Source: Terrimesophilobacter sp964651535
GTDB lineage: Bacteria > Actinomycetota > Actinomycetes > Actinomycetales > Microbacteriaceae
Direction: 5' to 3'
Assembly: GCA_964651535.1 (NCBI GenBank)
Contig: CAZYYE010000002.1
Location: 1-64,000, forward strand
DNA length: 64,000 nucleotides
Within the stretch, counting starts at the first letter, position 1. Each line of letters opens with the position of its first letter. Shown piece after piece: positions 9,402 to 18,088 of this stretch. Under the pieces are notes generated by a model that saw only the letters and a program-made list of their open reading frames with translations, was not told the DNA's origin and searched no databases. The position numbers and the translations under genes were made by a program.

Positions 9402-10585
9402 GATATTCCTTCCAATGCGGCGGTGAACAGTGCGCGGAACTCGGCGAGTTCGGCATCCGCCACGATGAGCGGAGGCGCAATACGGATGCTGCTCTCGTTA
9501 GGGGCGTTGATGATGAGCCCGCGCGCGAACGCGGCGCGGGCGAGGTCCTTCGCCACGGGTTCGGAAAGCCCGACGCCGATCAAGAGCCCCCTCCCCCGCA
9601 CTTCGGCGATGAGCGGATGCGCCAATTCCGCGATGATCGCGCGCAACTGTTCTCCGCGCGACGCGGCATTCTCCACGAGTCCCGAACTCTCGATCTCGCC
9701 CAGTACGGCGTTGGCCGCGGCGGTCGCGAGGGGGTTCCCGCCGAATGTGCTGCCGTGATGCCCCACAGTCAGGAGCGCGGACGCATCCCCGAATGTCACG
9801 AGCGCGCCGATGGGCATCCCGCCGGCCAGGCCTTTCGCGATCGCGATCGCGTCGGGGACGATGCCGAACTGCTGGAACGCGAACCAACTCCCGGTGCGTC
9901 CGATTCCGGTCTGAATCTCGTCGAGGATGAGGAGCGCTCCGTGCTCCCTCGTCAATTCCCTCGCCCGCGCGAGGTAGCCGTCAGGGAGCTCGACGACACC
10001 GGCCTCGCCCTTGATGGGCTCGAGGAAAAGCGCCGCGACATCCGGCCCCATGGCCGCCTCGAGCGCGTCGACGGTCGAATCGAGGTGTTCGACGCCGGGC
10101 ACGAGAGGGGCGAACGGTTCCTGCAGCGCCGGCTGCCCCGTGAGAGACAGCGCGCCCATGGTGCGGCCGTGGAACGAACGGTTCAGCGCGAGAATGCGCG
10201 GCCGCGCGCCGCCCGCAGCATTCAACCGGGCAAGTTTCATCGCGGCCTCGATCGCTTCCGTGCCCGAGTTGCAGAAAAACACCTTGCCGGCATCACCCGC
10301 GCCGCTGATGCGCCGGAGGCGTTCCGCGAGCTCGATTTGGGGCGGTGTCGCGAAGTAATTGGACACGTGGGCGAGAATTGCGATTTGACTGCTGACCGCG
10401 TCGACGAGCACGGGGTGCGCATGACCGAGCGAGTTCACCGCGATTCCGGCGAGGAAGTCGAGATAGCGATTCCCCTCGGCATCCCACACGGAGCAACCGT
10501 CGCCGCGAACCAGCAATGCCGTGGGGTCGGTGATGGTGCCCATCATGCTCGCGCGGTACCGCTCGAGCCAGCCCTCGTCGCTCAT
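9398..10585 (-). CDS. argD: Acetylornithine aminotransferase
   Basis: A PLP-dependent class III aminotransferase that converts N-acetylglutamate semialdehyde to N-acetylornithine. It has 395 residues with the cofactor Asp in LILDEIQTG (Asp222) and the Schiff-base Lys251 in AIAKGLAGG. The ATG at 10585 overlaps the argB stop by 4 nt and begins with the expected MSDEGWLERY block. The long open frame upstream is antisense-like and was rejected. The enzyme may also act as succinyl-DAP aminotransferase in lysine synthesis, as in other bacteria; this is not visible in the sequence. Confidence 0.96.
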   Translation of the reverse strand: MSDEGWLERYRASMMGTITDPTALLVRGDGCSVWDAEGNRYLDFLAGIAVNSLGHAHPVLVDAVSSQIAILAHVSNYFATPPQIELAERLRRISGAGDAGKVFFCNSGTEAIEAAMKLARLNAAGGARPRILALNRSFHGRTMGALSLTGQPALQEPFAPLVPGVEHLDSTVDALEAAMGPDVAALFLEPIKGEAGVVELPDGYLARARELTREHGALLILDEIQTGIGRTGSWFAFQQFGIVPDAIAIAKGLAGGMPIGALVTFGDASALLTVGHHGSTFGGNPLATAAANAVLGEIESSGLVENAASRGEQLRAIIAELAHPLIAEVRGRGLLIGVGLSEPVAKDLARAAFARGLIINAPNESSIRIAPPLIVADAELAEFRALFTAALEGIS

Positions 10586-11427
10586 GATGACGTCCCTTCT
10601 GTCGGTGAGACGATCGTGCCTGAGGCGCCGAACGGTTCTGAGACGAGCACGTGCGGGATCCGACCGTCCACGATCGCCACGTGCGCAACGCCGCCGAGGA
10701 CTGCGTCGCGTGCGGCGGTGAGCTTCGGGATCATGCCGGAGTCGAGTTGCGGCAGCATCACCGCCACCTCGTCGGCGTCGATCGCCGGGACCAGGGTGGG
10801 ATCGCCCGGCCAATTGCGGTACAACCCCGACACATCCGTCAAAAGGACCAACCACTTTGCCGTGAGCGCCGCAGCGAGCGCTGCTGCCGCGGCATCCGCA
10901 TTGACATTGAGAAGTCCGCCGGTCGCGGACTCCCTGGCGATTGCCGAGACGACGGGAATCCCTCCCGCGTCGAGCACCGCCCCAATCGACGCGGTTTCCA
11001 CGCGCAAAACTTCCCCGACACGACCGAGGTCGACGTGCTGTCCGTTGACGAGGGTGCCCGCCACTCGTGCGGAAAACAGGCCATCGTCGCCGCCCGCCAG
11101 CGCCGCCGGGGTGCCGCCTGAGGCAGTCAGCCGCTCCGCGAGCTCCGAGCCGATCCGCACGAGGACGTCCTGGACGACTTCGACAGCTTCCGGCGATGTG
11201 ACGCGAAGGCCTCCGCGGAACTCGCTGGGGATGCCGCGCGCGACCAGTTCGGAAGAAATCTGCGGTCCGCCGCCATGGGTCACCACGACGCGGATGCCGC
11301 CACGCTGCAACGCGACAATGTCCTCGCAGAACGCGTCGGCGAGCGCGTCGTCGATCATCGCGTTTCCGCCGAATTTCACCACGACCGTGTCGCCGCGAAG
11401 TTCCTCCAACCACTGCGTCATGGCCAT
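10582..11427 (-). CDS. argB: Acetylglutamate kinase
   Basis: Phosphorylates N-acetylglutamate and is usually the feedback-controlled step. The 281 residues show the amino-acid-kinase fold with KFGGNAM at the N-terminus, THGGGPQI, and the LNVNADAAA and MIPKLTAA blocks. The start at 11427 overlaps the argJ stop as TGATG; a second in-frame ATG six bases downstream is possible. The N-terminal helix that gives arginine sensitivity in hexameric enzymes appears present but short. Confidence 0.96.
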   Translation of the reverse strand: MAMTQWLEELRGDTVVVKFGGNAMIDDALADAFCEDIVALQRGGIRVVVTHGGGPQISSELVARGIPSEFRGGLRVTSPEAVEVVQDVLVRIGSELAERLTASGGTPAALAGGDDGLFSARVAGTLVNGQHVDLGRVGEVLRVETASIGAVLDAGGIPVVSAIARESATGGLLNVNADAAAAALAAALTAKWLVLLTDVSGLYRNWPGDPTLVPAIDADEVAVMLPQLDSGMIPKLTAARDAVLGGVAHVAIVDGRIPHVLVSEPFGASGTIVSPTEGTSS

Positions 11428-12578
11428 CAGCTCGAGTACGCGCTGTTCTCGTGCACATAGGCGTGCGTGAGGTCGTTGGTCAGGATCGTCGCGGAGAACG
11501 ATCCGGCAGCAAGGTCGAGGTCGAGGGCAAGTTCCCGTGGCGTGAGGTCCACGCTCTTTCTCGGGACGTCCGGCTGGCCGGCGTGGCACACGCGGACGCC
11601 GTTCATGATCACGTCGACCTCGTAGGGGTCGAATTGCGCGCTCGTCGTGCCGATCGCGGCGAGGACCCGTCCCCAGTTCGGATCGTTCCCGAACACCGCG
11701 GCCTTGAACAGATTGCTTCGGGCGATGGACCTGCCCACTTCCTCGGCATCGGCCTCGCTCGCCGCTCCGCGCACCGTGATCGTGATCTCGTGGCTCGCCC
11801 CCTCGGCATCCGCCATGAGCTGCTGCGACAGGTCGGCGCACACCTCGGTGAGAGCGGCCGTGAACGCGTCCAGCTCTGGTCGGATACCCGATGCCCCTGA
11901 GGCAAGCAGCGTCACCTGATCGTTCGTCGAAGTGCAGCCATCCGAATCGAGTCGATTGAACGTCGTCGCCACCGCACGCCGCAGCGCCGCGTCGAGCTCC
12001 GGGGATGAGAGGTCGGCATCCGTCGTGAGAACGACGAGCATCGTCGCGAGCGCGGGCGCGAGCATGCCCGCCCCCTTGGCCATCCCGCCGACCGTCCAGC
12101 CGTCGCGGCCGCGCACAGACATTTTCGCCACCGTATCGGTCGTGAGGATCGCGTTCGCGGCATCCGCTCCGCCGTGCGGACTCAGTGCTCTCGCGGCCAC
12201 CTCAACCCCCGCGAGCATCGCCGGCCGATCGAGTTGCTCGCCGATGAGCCCTGTCGAACACACGAGCACATCGGCGGACGAGACCTGGAGCGCCGAAGCG
12301 ACGGACTCCGCCGTCGCGTGGACGGTCTGGAACCCTTGGGACCCCGTGAAACAGTTCGCGCCGCCGGAGTTCAGGACGATCGCGCTCACGACTCCGTCGA
12401 GAATGACCTGCTCCGACCACAGGATCGGATTCGCCTTGGCGCGGTTGCTCGTGAACACGGCGGCGGCGGACGTGAGAGGACCGCGGTTCACCACGAGCGC
12501 GACATCGAGCCCGCCGGACTTCCTGAGCCCTGCGGAAACCGCGGCAGCCTCGAAGCCCCGCGCGGCCGTGACGCTCAT
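11427..12578 (-). CDS. argJ: Bifunctional ornithine acetyltransferase / N-acetylglutamate synthase
   Basis: Recycles the acetyl group from acetylornithine to glutamate. It has 383 residues. The KGAGMLAPALATML segment contains the self-cleavage Ala-Thr bond (Thr179), which makes alpha and beta chains of an N-terminal-nucleophile enzyme. The ATG overlaps the argC stop by 4 nt. Whether it is mono- or bifunctional cannot be told from sequence. Confidence 0.96.
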   Translation of the reverse strand: MSVTAARGFEAAAVSAGLRKSGGLDVALVVNRGPLTSAAAVFTSNRAKANPILWSEQVILDGVVSAIVLNSGGANCFTGSQGFQTVHATAESVASALQVSSADVLVCSTGLIGEQLDRPAMLAGVEVAARALSPHGGADAANAILTTDTVAKMSVRGRDGWTVGGMAKGAGMLAPALATMLVVLTTDADLSSPELDAALRRAVATTFNRLDSDGCTSTNDQVTLLASGASGIRPELDAFTAALTEVCADLSQQLMADAEGASHEITITVRGAASEADAEEVGRSIARSNLFKAAVFGNDPNWGRVLAAIGTTSAQFDPYEVDVIMNGVRVCHAGQPDVPRKSVDLTPRELALDLDLAAGSFSATILTNDLTHAYVHENSAYSS

Positions 12579-13621
12579 GGTGCGACGCCGTTCACCGGCA
12601 GGCCCGCAGACTCCGGGAGCCCGAGCGCCAGGTTCGCCGACTGGATCGCCGCGCCCGCCGTGCCCTTCACGAGATTGTCGATCGCAGTCACCGTGACCAC
12701 TCGTCCTGCCGATTCGTCGACCGCGAGTCCGATGAGCGCCAGATTGGAACCGAGCACATCCGCGGTCTTCGGAAATGATCCTTCCGGCAGCAGTGACACG
12801 AATTGCTCGCCCGCATAGGCGGCTTCCCATGCGGCCCGAACATCGCGCGCCGTGGCCCCCGGCGCGAGCCGGGCCGTGGACGTCGCGAGAATGCCCCGAG
12901 ACATCGGCACGAGGACGGGTGTGAAGGAGATGCTCACGTTCCGTCCGCCTGCCGCCGCAATATTCTGAATGATTTCCGGCGAGTGCCTGTGCACTCCCCC
13001 GACGGCATAAGCGCTGGCTGAGCCTGCGATCTCGCTTGCGAGCAACTCGGGTTTCAGCGCTTTGCCCGCGCCGGAGGTTCCGACCGCGAGGACGGCGACG
13101 AGGTCATCCGCCATCACGAGACCCGCGCGTACGCCCGGCGCAACACCGAGAGTGATCGCAGTGACGTTGCACCCGGGGACCGCGATGCGCTTCTCTGCCA
13201 CAAGTGCGTCCCGTTGCTTTCCGCCGGAAGAGAGGACAAGCTCCGGAAGCCCGTACGTCCAGGGTTCGTGGAATTCTCCGCCGTAAAAGGCATCCCATGC
13301 CGCGGCGCTTTCGAGTCGATGGTCTGCGCCGCAATCGACGATGAGGGGAACGTGGTCGAGACCATCGGCGAGTGAACCGGAGTGGCCGTGCGGAAGAGCG
13401 AGGAACACGACATCGTGCGATGCGAGCGAGGTCGCCGACGTTTCGGCCAGCACGAGGTCGCGGTACGAACGCAAGTGCGGGTGCACGTCCGCGAGAGACG
13501 CGCCCGCGTTCTGGTTCGCGGTGACCGTGCGCACCTCGAATTCGGGATGGTGGGCGAGAAGGCGGAGCAACTCGCCTCCCGCGTAACCACTCGCTCCGGC
13601 AACAGCTACGGAAACGGACAT
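12575..13621 (-). CDS. argC: N-acetyl-gamma-glutamyl-phosphate reductase
   Basis: NADPH-dependent reduction in arginine synthesis and the first gene of the operon. The 348 residues have the Rossmann GASGYAGGELLRLL motif (9-22) and catalytic Cys151 in AVPGCNVTAI. An AGAGG ribosome site stands 10 nt before the ATG. The five upstream genes (argC-J-B-D-F) overlap one another by 1 or 4 nt, so this start sets the translation entry point for the chain. Confidence 0.97.
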   Translation of the reverse strand: MSVSVAVAGASGYAGGELLRLLAHHPEFEVRTVTANQNAGASLADVHPHLRSYRDLVLAETSATSLASHDVVFLALPHGHSGSLADGLDHVPLIVDCGADHRLESAAAWDAFYGGEFHEPWTYGLPELVLSSGGKQRDALVAEKRIAVPGCNVTAITLGVAPGVRAGLVMADDLVAVLAVGTSGAGKALKPELLASEIAGSASAYAVGGVHRHSPEIIQNIAAAGGRNVSISFTPVLVPMSRGILATSTARLAPGATARDVRAAWEAAYAGEQFVSLLPEGSFPKTADVLGSNLALIGLAVDESAGRVVTVTAIDNLVKGTAGAAIQSANLALGLPESAGLPVNGVAP

Positions 13622-13924
13622 ATCAACAACCTCTTAGGCGTGCGGCGGACAGGGACCGAGGCGGCGACGCGGCGGGGCAGCTGTGAAAGTTCAGCGCTGC
13701 GGCGTCGCCGAGAGTCGGCGCGCACGGCGACCGCGGAGGTTCACACGACGAACATCGCCGAGCAGGTGCTGCTCAAGGCGGGAATCGCGGGAAGTGTCCA
13801 CGCCGCAACGATACCGGGTCTGCGTCCCGACCGGAAATCGCGAACCAAAAGGTTATGCCCCGTGGGTTAAGGTTGAACCCACGTTGCGCTCAGAAAGTGG
13901 AGCGCCGAGAGGAAAGCGGGACCC
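13622..13924. other. argC upstream region, divergent from DUF937 gene
   Basis: A 303-bp region between divergent genes. I find no ATGCAT-type ARG box. On the argC strand there is a GAGCAG-CAC-CTGCTC stem-loop (13774-13760), an unremarkable five-codon ORF (MFVV-stop, 13754-13740), and GC-rich self-complementary sequence around 13699-13734. Near the DUF937 gene there is a perfect 8-bp inverted repeat. No confident promoter is assigned. Confidence 0.5.
13861..13883. repeat. Inverted repeat CGTGGGTT-7-AACCCACG
   Basis: Perfect 8-bp arms (13861-13868 and 13876-13883) with a 7-nt gap, about 40 bp upstream of the DUF937 gene. It could be a regulator site or a small RNA hairpin. It lies at the far end of the argC upstream region. 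Confidence 0.4.
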
Positions 13925-14488
13925 ATGTCTTCACCATTCGATGATCTCCTCCAGCAGATCCCCATCAGCGACATCGCGAAGCAAGTGGGAATCGAACCCT
14001 CGGTCGCCGAAGCAGCGATCGCCCAAATCCTTCCGACCCTCGTGGGCGGGATGGCGGCGAACGCGCAGGACGCCAAGGGTGCCGACTCGCTTACGAAAGC
14101 GCTTTCTTCCCACCAGGACAAGCTCGGCGGCCTCAAGTCCGTCAAGGACATCGACACGGATGATGGCGAAAAGATTGTGAGCCACGTGTTCGGTTCGAAG
14201 AAGAACGAGGTCGTGAAAGCGGTGTCCGGCTCGAAGGGCGTCACTCAGGACATCATCGCCAAGCTCCTGCCGATCGTCGCACCCATCGTTCTGGCGTGGG
14301 TCGCAAACCAGTTCTTCGGCGGGGACAAGGGAACATCGACGAAGAAAACATCCGGAAAATCCCAGGAGTCTTCGGGCGGAATTGGCGATCTTCTCGGGGG
14401 TCTTCTCGGCGGAATGGCCGGAGGAAACTCCGGGGGCGGGGACCTGCTCGGCGGGTTGCTCGGCGGACTGCTCGGCGGCAAGAACTAG
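13925..14488 (+). CDS. DUF937 family protein
   Basis: A protein of 187 residues whose N-terminal 110 residues (ISDIAKQVGIEPSVAEAAIAQILPTLVGGM) match the DUF937 family. A short hydrophobic stretch (LLPIVAPIVLAWVANQFF, about 114-131) is followed by a Lys/Ser linker and a C-terminal Gly/Leu-rich repeat built on LLGGLLGG. The ATG follows a GAGAGGAAAG ribosome site. Function is unknown; a plant effector link (TAL-like DUF937 proteins) seems irrelevant here. The stop TAG overlaps the convergent pheT stop by CTAG. Confidence 0.8.
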   Translation: MSSPFDDLLQQIPISDIAKQVGIEPSVAEAAIAQILPTLVGGMAANAQDAKGADSLTKALSSHQDKLGGLKSVKDIDTDDGEKIVSHVFGSKKNEVVKAVSGSKGVTQDIIAKLLPIVAPIVLAWVANQFFGGDKGTSTKKTSGKSQESSGGIGDLLGGLLGGMAGGNSGGGDLLGGLLGGLLGGKN

Positions 14489-17034
14489 TCCCGCAGCACC
14501 GCCCCGAATTTCTTCGCGGCGGAGGCGACGCCGGCCAGTTTGGCCTCTGTCGCTTCCGCTGCGGTGAGCGTGCGGTCGGGGGCACGGAACCGCAGCGCGA
14601 ACGTGAGCGACTTCGTGCCGGGCTCGAGGCCAGAGCCGCGGTAGTCGTCAACCAATTGGGCGTGCTCGAGAAGCGCGCCGGCACCGGCCGTGAACGCGGA
14701 AAGCACTTCGCCTGCCGTTACGGATTCGGCAACGACGAGCGAAACATCCTGGGTTGCGGCGGGAAGCGTCGCTATCGCGCGGGGGGAAACTTCCCGCGGT
14801 GCCAGTTCCATGAGCCGACTCAGATCGAGTTCCATGACGGCAACACGTTTCGGCAGGTCGAGTTCGTGCGCGAGGGATGGAAGGATCTCGCCCGCGAATC
14901 CGACGCGGACAGATTCGAAGAACACGGCGGCCGTGCGGCCAGGGTGCAGGCCATTCACGTTCGCCGATTGAGTCGTCAGGGTCATTCCCAGTGCCGTGGC
15001 AACCATGTGGACGGCAGACAACGCGTCGGTCAATCCCGCGGCGACCGCGGGCTGGCCGGGTTGTTTCGCGATGACATCTCCCAGGACGAGCACCGCGAGT
15101 TTCACGGGCTGCGGAGGGATGGAAGCGTTCAGCGCCGCCAATTGCGCATCCGTCGGCCGTGCCGTTCCCGAAGGAATCGTCACGGGCTTCGCCGCGGTCC
15201 CGTCCGGCAGGAATACGGTGCCGAGTTCGAATAGCGACAAGTCAACAAGCCCGCGGGAGAGGTTCCTTTGCGCGGCCGTCACCAGACCGGGGAGCAGGGA
15301 CGTGCGCAGGAACGGCGCGGCACCATCGAGCGGGTTGGACAGTTCGATCGCAGGAACCGCATCGCCGAATTGCGTCAATTGCGACGCCGTCACGAACGGG
15401 TACACGAGCACCTCGGTGTGGCCGTTTGCAGCGAGTACGTCAGAGACCGATCGGCGCAACCGTTGCTCGCGCGTGAGACCCCGGCCGGGCGGTGCCGTTG
15501 GCAGCACCGCTGGGATGCGGTCGTAGCCGACGATCCTCGCCACTTCCTCCGCCAGGTCGGCCGCGTCGCGAAGATCGGGACGCCAGGTCGGCGGTACGAC
15601 CGTGTATCCGTTCGGCCCCGGTGCGATCGCAGCGCCGATCGCTTCGAGCGAGGCCACCGTTTCCGCTTCGGAGAAGTCGGCGCCGACGAGCGAATTGACA
15701 AAGCCGGCAGGCAGAACAATGGGTTCGCGATCGGGAATCGTGCCGACGCGCCACACCTGGGCATCCGCGACGCCGCCTGCGAGCTCGACGAGGAGCTCTG
15801 AAGCGCGCGTGGCAGCTGCCTCCGCGACGCAAGGGTCGACGCCGCGTTCGAATCGCTTGGACGCTTCGCTCGGGAGCCGATGACGCCGAGCAGACCGGGA
15901 AATGGAAATCGGGTCGAAGTTCGCGGCCTCGATGAGCACATTGCGTGTCGCAGAGCTGTTCTCGGTGCGCGCGCCGCCCATGACGCCGGCCATGCCGATC
16001 GGGCCGTCCTCGTCCGTGATGAGGAGGTCTTCGACGTCGAGCTTTCGATCGTGATCGTCCAGCGTCGTGATCCGCTCGCCCTTCCGGGCCCTTCGCACCG
16101 TGATCCCGCCGCGAATCGCATCGAGATCATAGGCGTGGAGGGGCTGCCCCAGCTCGATCATGACGTAGTTGGAAATATCCACGACGAGCGAAATCGATCG
16201 GATGCCGGCGAGTGCGAGGCGGGAGATCATCCACGCTGGGGTCGGACGGGTCGAGTCGACATCGCGCACCACTCGCGTGACGAAGAGCGAGCAGCCCTGG
16301 TTGCCGCGGATCGGTGCGTCGTCGGAGAGCGTGACGGGTACCGGGTTGCTCCCTTCGAGACGCGCTCCGCGCTCCTCAGCGAGCGGGGCAGGTTCGCTCC
16401 CTGAGGAGGCCGAAGGCCGCCTCGAAGGGGGCGCAACCGCAAGCGCCGGATCCCGAAATGTCGCGCCGGTGGCGTGCGAATACTCGCGCGCGATTCCGCG
16501 AATGGACAGCGCATATCCTCGATCGGGCGTGATATTCACTTCGACCGCCCAGTCGTCGAGCCCGAGCAACGGCAGTGCGTCGGCGCCCACGTCCGGGTCG
16601 AGTCCGAGTTCGGCGAGGCGCAGGATTCCGTCGTGCTCGTCGCCGAGGCCCAGTTCTCGCGCGGAGGCGATCATCCCGTCCGAGACGTGCCCGTAGGTCT
16701 TGCGCGCCGCAATCGGGAACGGCCCCGGAAGCACGGATCCGGGCAGCGTCACGACGACCTTGTCGCCGACGACGAAGTTCTGCGCGCCGCAGACAATTCC
16801 CCTCACGTCATCGCGAGCAACCTGCACCTGGCACCAGCGAATCGTCTTGCCGTTGCTTTGCGGTTCATCCACGAAATCGAGAACCTGGCCGACGACGATG
16901 GGCCCCTCGAGCCCGAACGTGTGGATTGCCTCCTCTTCGAGCCCGACGCGCACGAGCGCGGCATGCAGATCTGCCGGGGTGAGCGTTGCGGGTGCATCCA
17001 CGAATTCGCGGAGCCAGCTGACCGGTACGCGCAT
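14485..17034 (-). CDS. pheT: Phenylalanyl-tRNA synthetase beta subunit
   Basis: Forms the alpha2-beta2 enzyme with PheS and charges tRNA-Phe. The 849 residues show the N-terminal OB-fold tRNA-binding region (about 40-150), the B3/B4 editing region, the B5 domain (about 410-490) and a C-terminal ferredoxin-like anticodon-binding domain (about 755-849). Residues 199-231, rich in Pro, Ser, Arg and Glu, are encoded by a 95-bp palindrome (16344-16438) and look like an insertion in the linker before VPVTLSDDAPIRG. The ATG overlaps the pheS stop as TGATG. Confidence 0.97.
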   Translation of the reverse strand: MRVPVSWLREFVDAPATLTPADLHAALVRVGLEEEAIHTFGLEGPIVVGQVLDFVDEPQSNGKTIRWCQVQVARDDVRGIVCGAQNFVVGDKVVVTLPGSVLPGPFPIAARKTYGHVSDGMIASARELGLGDEHDGILRLAELGLDPDVGADALPLLGLDDWAVEVNITPDRGYALSIRGIAREYSHATGATFRDPALAVAPPSRRPSASSGSEPAPLAEERGARLEGSNPVPVTLSDDAPIRGNQGCSLFVTRVVRDVDSTRPTPAWMISRLALAGIRSISLVVDISNYVMIELGQPLHAYDLDAIRGGITVRRARKGERITTLDDHDRKLDVEDLLITDEDGPIGMAGVMGGARTENSSATRNVLIEAANFDPISISRSARRHRLPSEASKRFERGVDPCVAEAAATRASELLVELAGGVADAQVWRVGTIPDREPIVLPAGFVNSLVGADFSEAETVASLEAIGAAIAPGPNGYTVVPPTWRPDLRDAADLAEEVARIVGYDRIPAVLPTAPPGRGLTREQRLRRSVSDVLAANGHTEVLVYPFVTASQLTQFGDAVPAIELSNPLDGAAPFLRTSLLPGLVTAAQRNLSRGLVDLSLFELGTVFLPDGTAAKPVTIPSGTARPTDAQLAALNASIPPQPVKLAVLVLGDVIAKQPGQPAVAAGLTDALSAVHMVATALGMTLTTQSANVNGLHPGRTAAVFFESVRVGFAGEILPSLAHELDLPKRVAVMELDLSRLMELAPREVSPRAIATLPAATQDVSLVVAESVTAGEVLSAFTAGAGALLEHAQLVDDYRGSGLEPGTKSLTFALRFRAPDRTLTAAEATEAKLAGVASAAKKFGAVLRD
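16344..16438. repeat. GC-rich palindromic (REP-like) element inside pheT
   Basis: A 95-bp imperfect palindrome. Outer ends are GGTTGC and GCAACC. The arms contain CCCTTCGAGACGCGCTCCGC (16351-16370) and, on the other side, GCCTCGAAGGG. CTCCTCAG is mirrored by CTGAGGAG around a central loop. It resembles the dispersed TTCGAGACG...CTCCTCA palindromes I remember from Microbacteriaceae intergenic regions. It is read in frame as about 32 extra PheT residues. No target-site duplication is visible. No second copy was noticed elsewhere in the window. Confidence 0.6.
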
Positions 17035-18074
17035 CAGACGACCATCCCGAACTGCTGCGAGAAGCGAATATCGCCCTCCACCATGTCGCGCATGTCCTTC
17101 AACTCATTGCGGAACATGAGGGTGCGTTCAATGCCCATGCCGAAGGCGAATCCCTGATACTCGTCGGGGTCGACACCCGCCGCGCGCAGCACGTTGCGAT
17201 TCACCATGCCGCAACCGCCCCACTCGATCCAGCGGGCGCCCCCCTTCGCGTTCGGCTGCCACACGTCCATCTCCGCGCTCGGCTCCGTGAACGGGAAGAA
17301 GTTGGGACGGAGGCGGATTTTCGCTTCCTGCCCGAACATAAGCCGGGCGAAGTGTTCGAGCGTTCCCCGCAGGTTCGCCATCGTGAGACCTTTGTCGATC
17401 GCAATTCCCTCCACCTGGTGGAACACGGGCGTGTGCGTCGCGTCGAGTTCGTCCTTGCGGAATACCTTGCCCGGCGCCACGACGTAGACGGGGAGGTCGC
17501 GCGAGAGCAGACTGCGGATCTGCACGGGCGAGGTCTGGCTGCGCAGGACGAGCCGGGAACTTAGCGGCTCGACGAAGAAGGTGTCCTGCTCGCTGCGTGC
17601 TGGGTGGTCGGCATCCGTGTTCAGGGCATCGAAGTTGAACCACTCGCTCTCAAGCTCAGGCCCTTCTGCGACCTCCCACCCCATGCCGATGAAAATGTCC
17701 GCGATGTGCTCCATGAGCAGGTTCAGCGGATGCCGCGCGCCTGGCGACCATCGGCTCGGCACGGCCGTCACATCGACCGCTTCCGCCGCGAGTTGTGCGG
17801 CCTCTTCGATTGCCGAGAGTTCGGCTTCGCGCGCTTCGATGGCTTTCGCGACCGCCGCGCGAGCCTCGCCGACGAGCCGACCGGCCACTGCCTTCTGCTC
17901 GGCGGGCACATTCCGCAACTCGCCGTTGAGCTTTGCGAGCGGGGAGCCATCGCCTGCGTGGGCGGATCGAGCGGCCTTCAACTCGGCCATGGTCGACGCG
18001 GCGTTCACCGCAGCGAGCGCAGCGGCCTTGGCCTCGGTGACGGCGGGTTCGGTGATGGGACTGGGGTCAGACAC
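17034..18074 (-). CDS. pheS: Phenylalanyl-tRNA synthetase alpha subunit
   Basis: The catalytic class II subunit, 346 residues. It has an N-terminal coiled-coil arm (about 1-90), motif 2 in VVAPGKVFRKDELDATHTP and motif 3 in YQGFAFGMGIERTLM. The start is GTG (18074), because the reading frame further upstream is antisense to gluD and lacks homology. A TAAACT box 8 nt upstream suggests a leaderless transcript starting inside the end of gluD. pheT overlaps by one base. Confidence 0.96.
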   Translation of the reverse strand: MSDPSPITEPAVTEAKAAALAAVNAASTMAELKAARSAHAGDGSPLAKLNGELRNVPAEQKAVAGRLVGEARAAVAKAIEAREAELSAIEEAAQLAAEAVDVTAVPSRWSPGARHPLNLLMEHIADIFIGMGWEVAEGPELESEWFNFDALNTDADHPARSEQDTFFVEPLSSRLVLRSQTSPVQIRSLLSRDLPVYVVAPGKVFRKDELDATHTPVFHQVEGIAIDKGLTMANLRGTLEHFARLMFGQEAKIRLRPNFFPFTEPSAEMDVWQPNAKGGARWIEWGGCGMVNRNVLRAAGVDPDEYQGFAFGMGIERTLMFRNELKDMRDMVEGDIRFSQQFGMVV

Positions 18075-18082
18075 GAGACCCA

Positions 18083-18088
18083 AGTTTA
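18083..18088 (-). promoter_or_regulatory. -10 box of a leaderless pheS promoter
   Basis: TAAACT on the minus strand lies 8 nt before the GTG start of pheS and overlaps the gluD stop region. It would let pheST be expressed independently of the upstream glutamate transporter genes. Confidence 0.4.

Noticed and set aside
9617..11470. 617-codon plus-strand open frame over argD and argB
   Set aside because: Antisense shadow of overlapping arg genes, with no motif and no ribosome site.
13740..13754. Short leader peptide MFVV-stop upstream of argC as an attenuator
   Set aside because: It has no Arg codons and no clear ribosome site, and could occur by chance.
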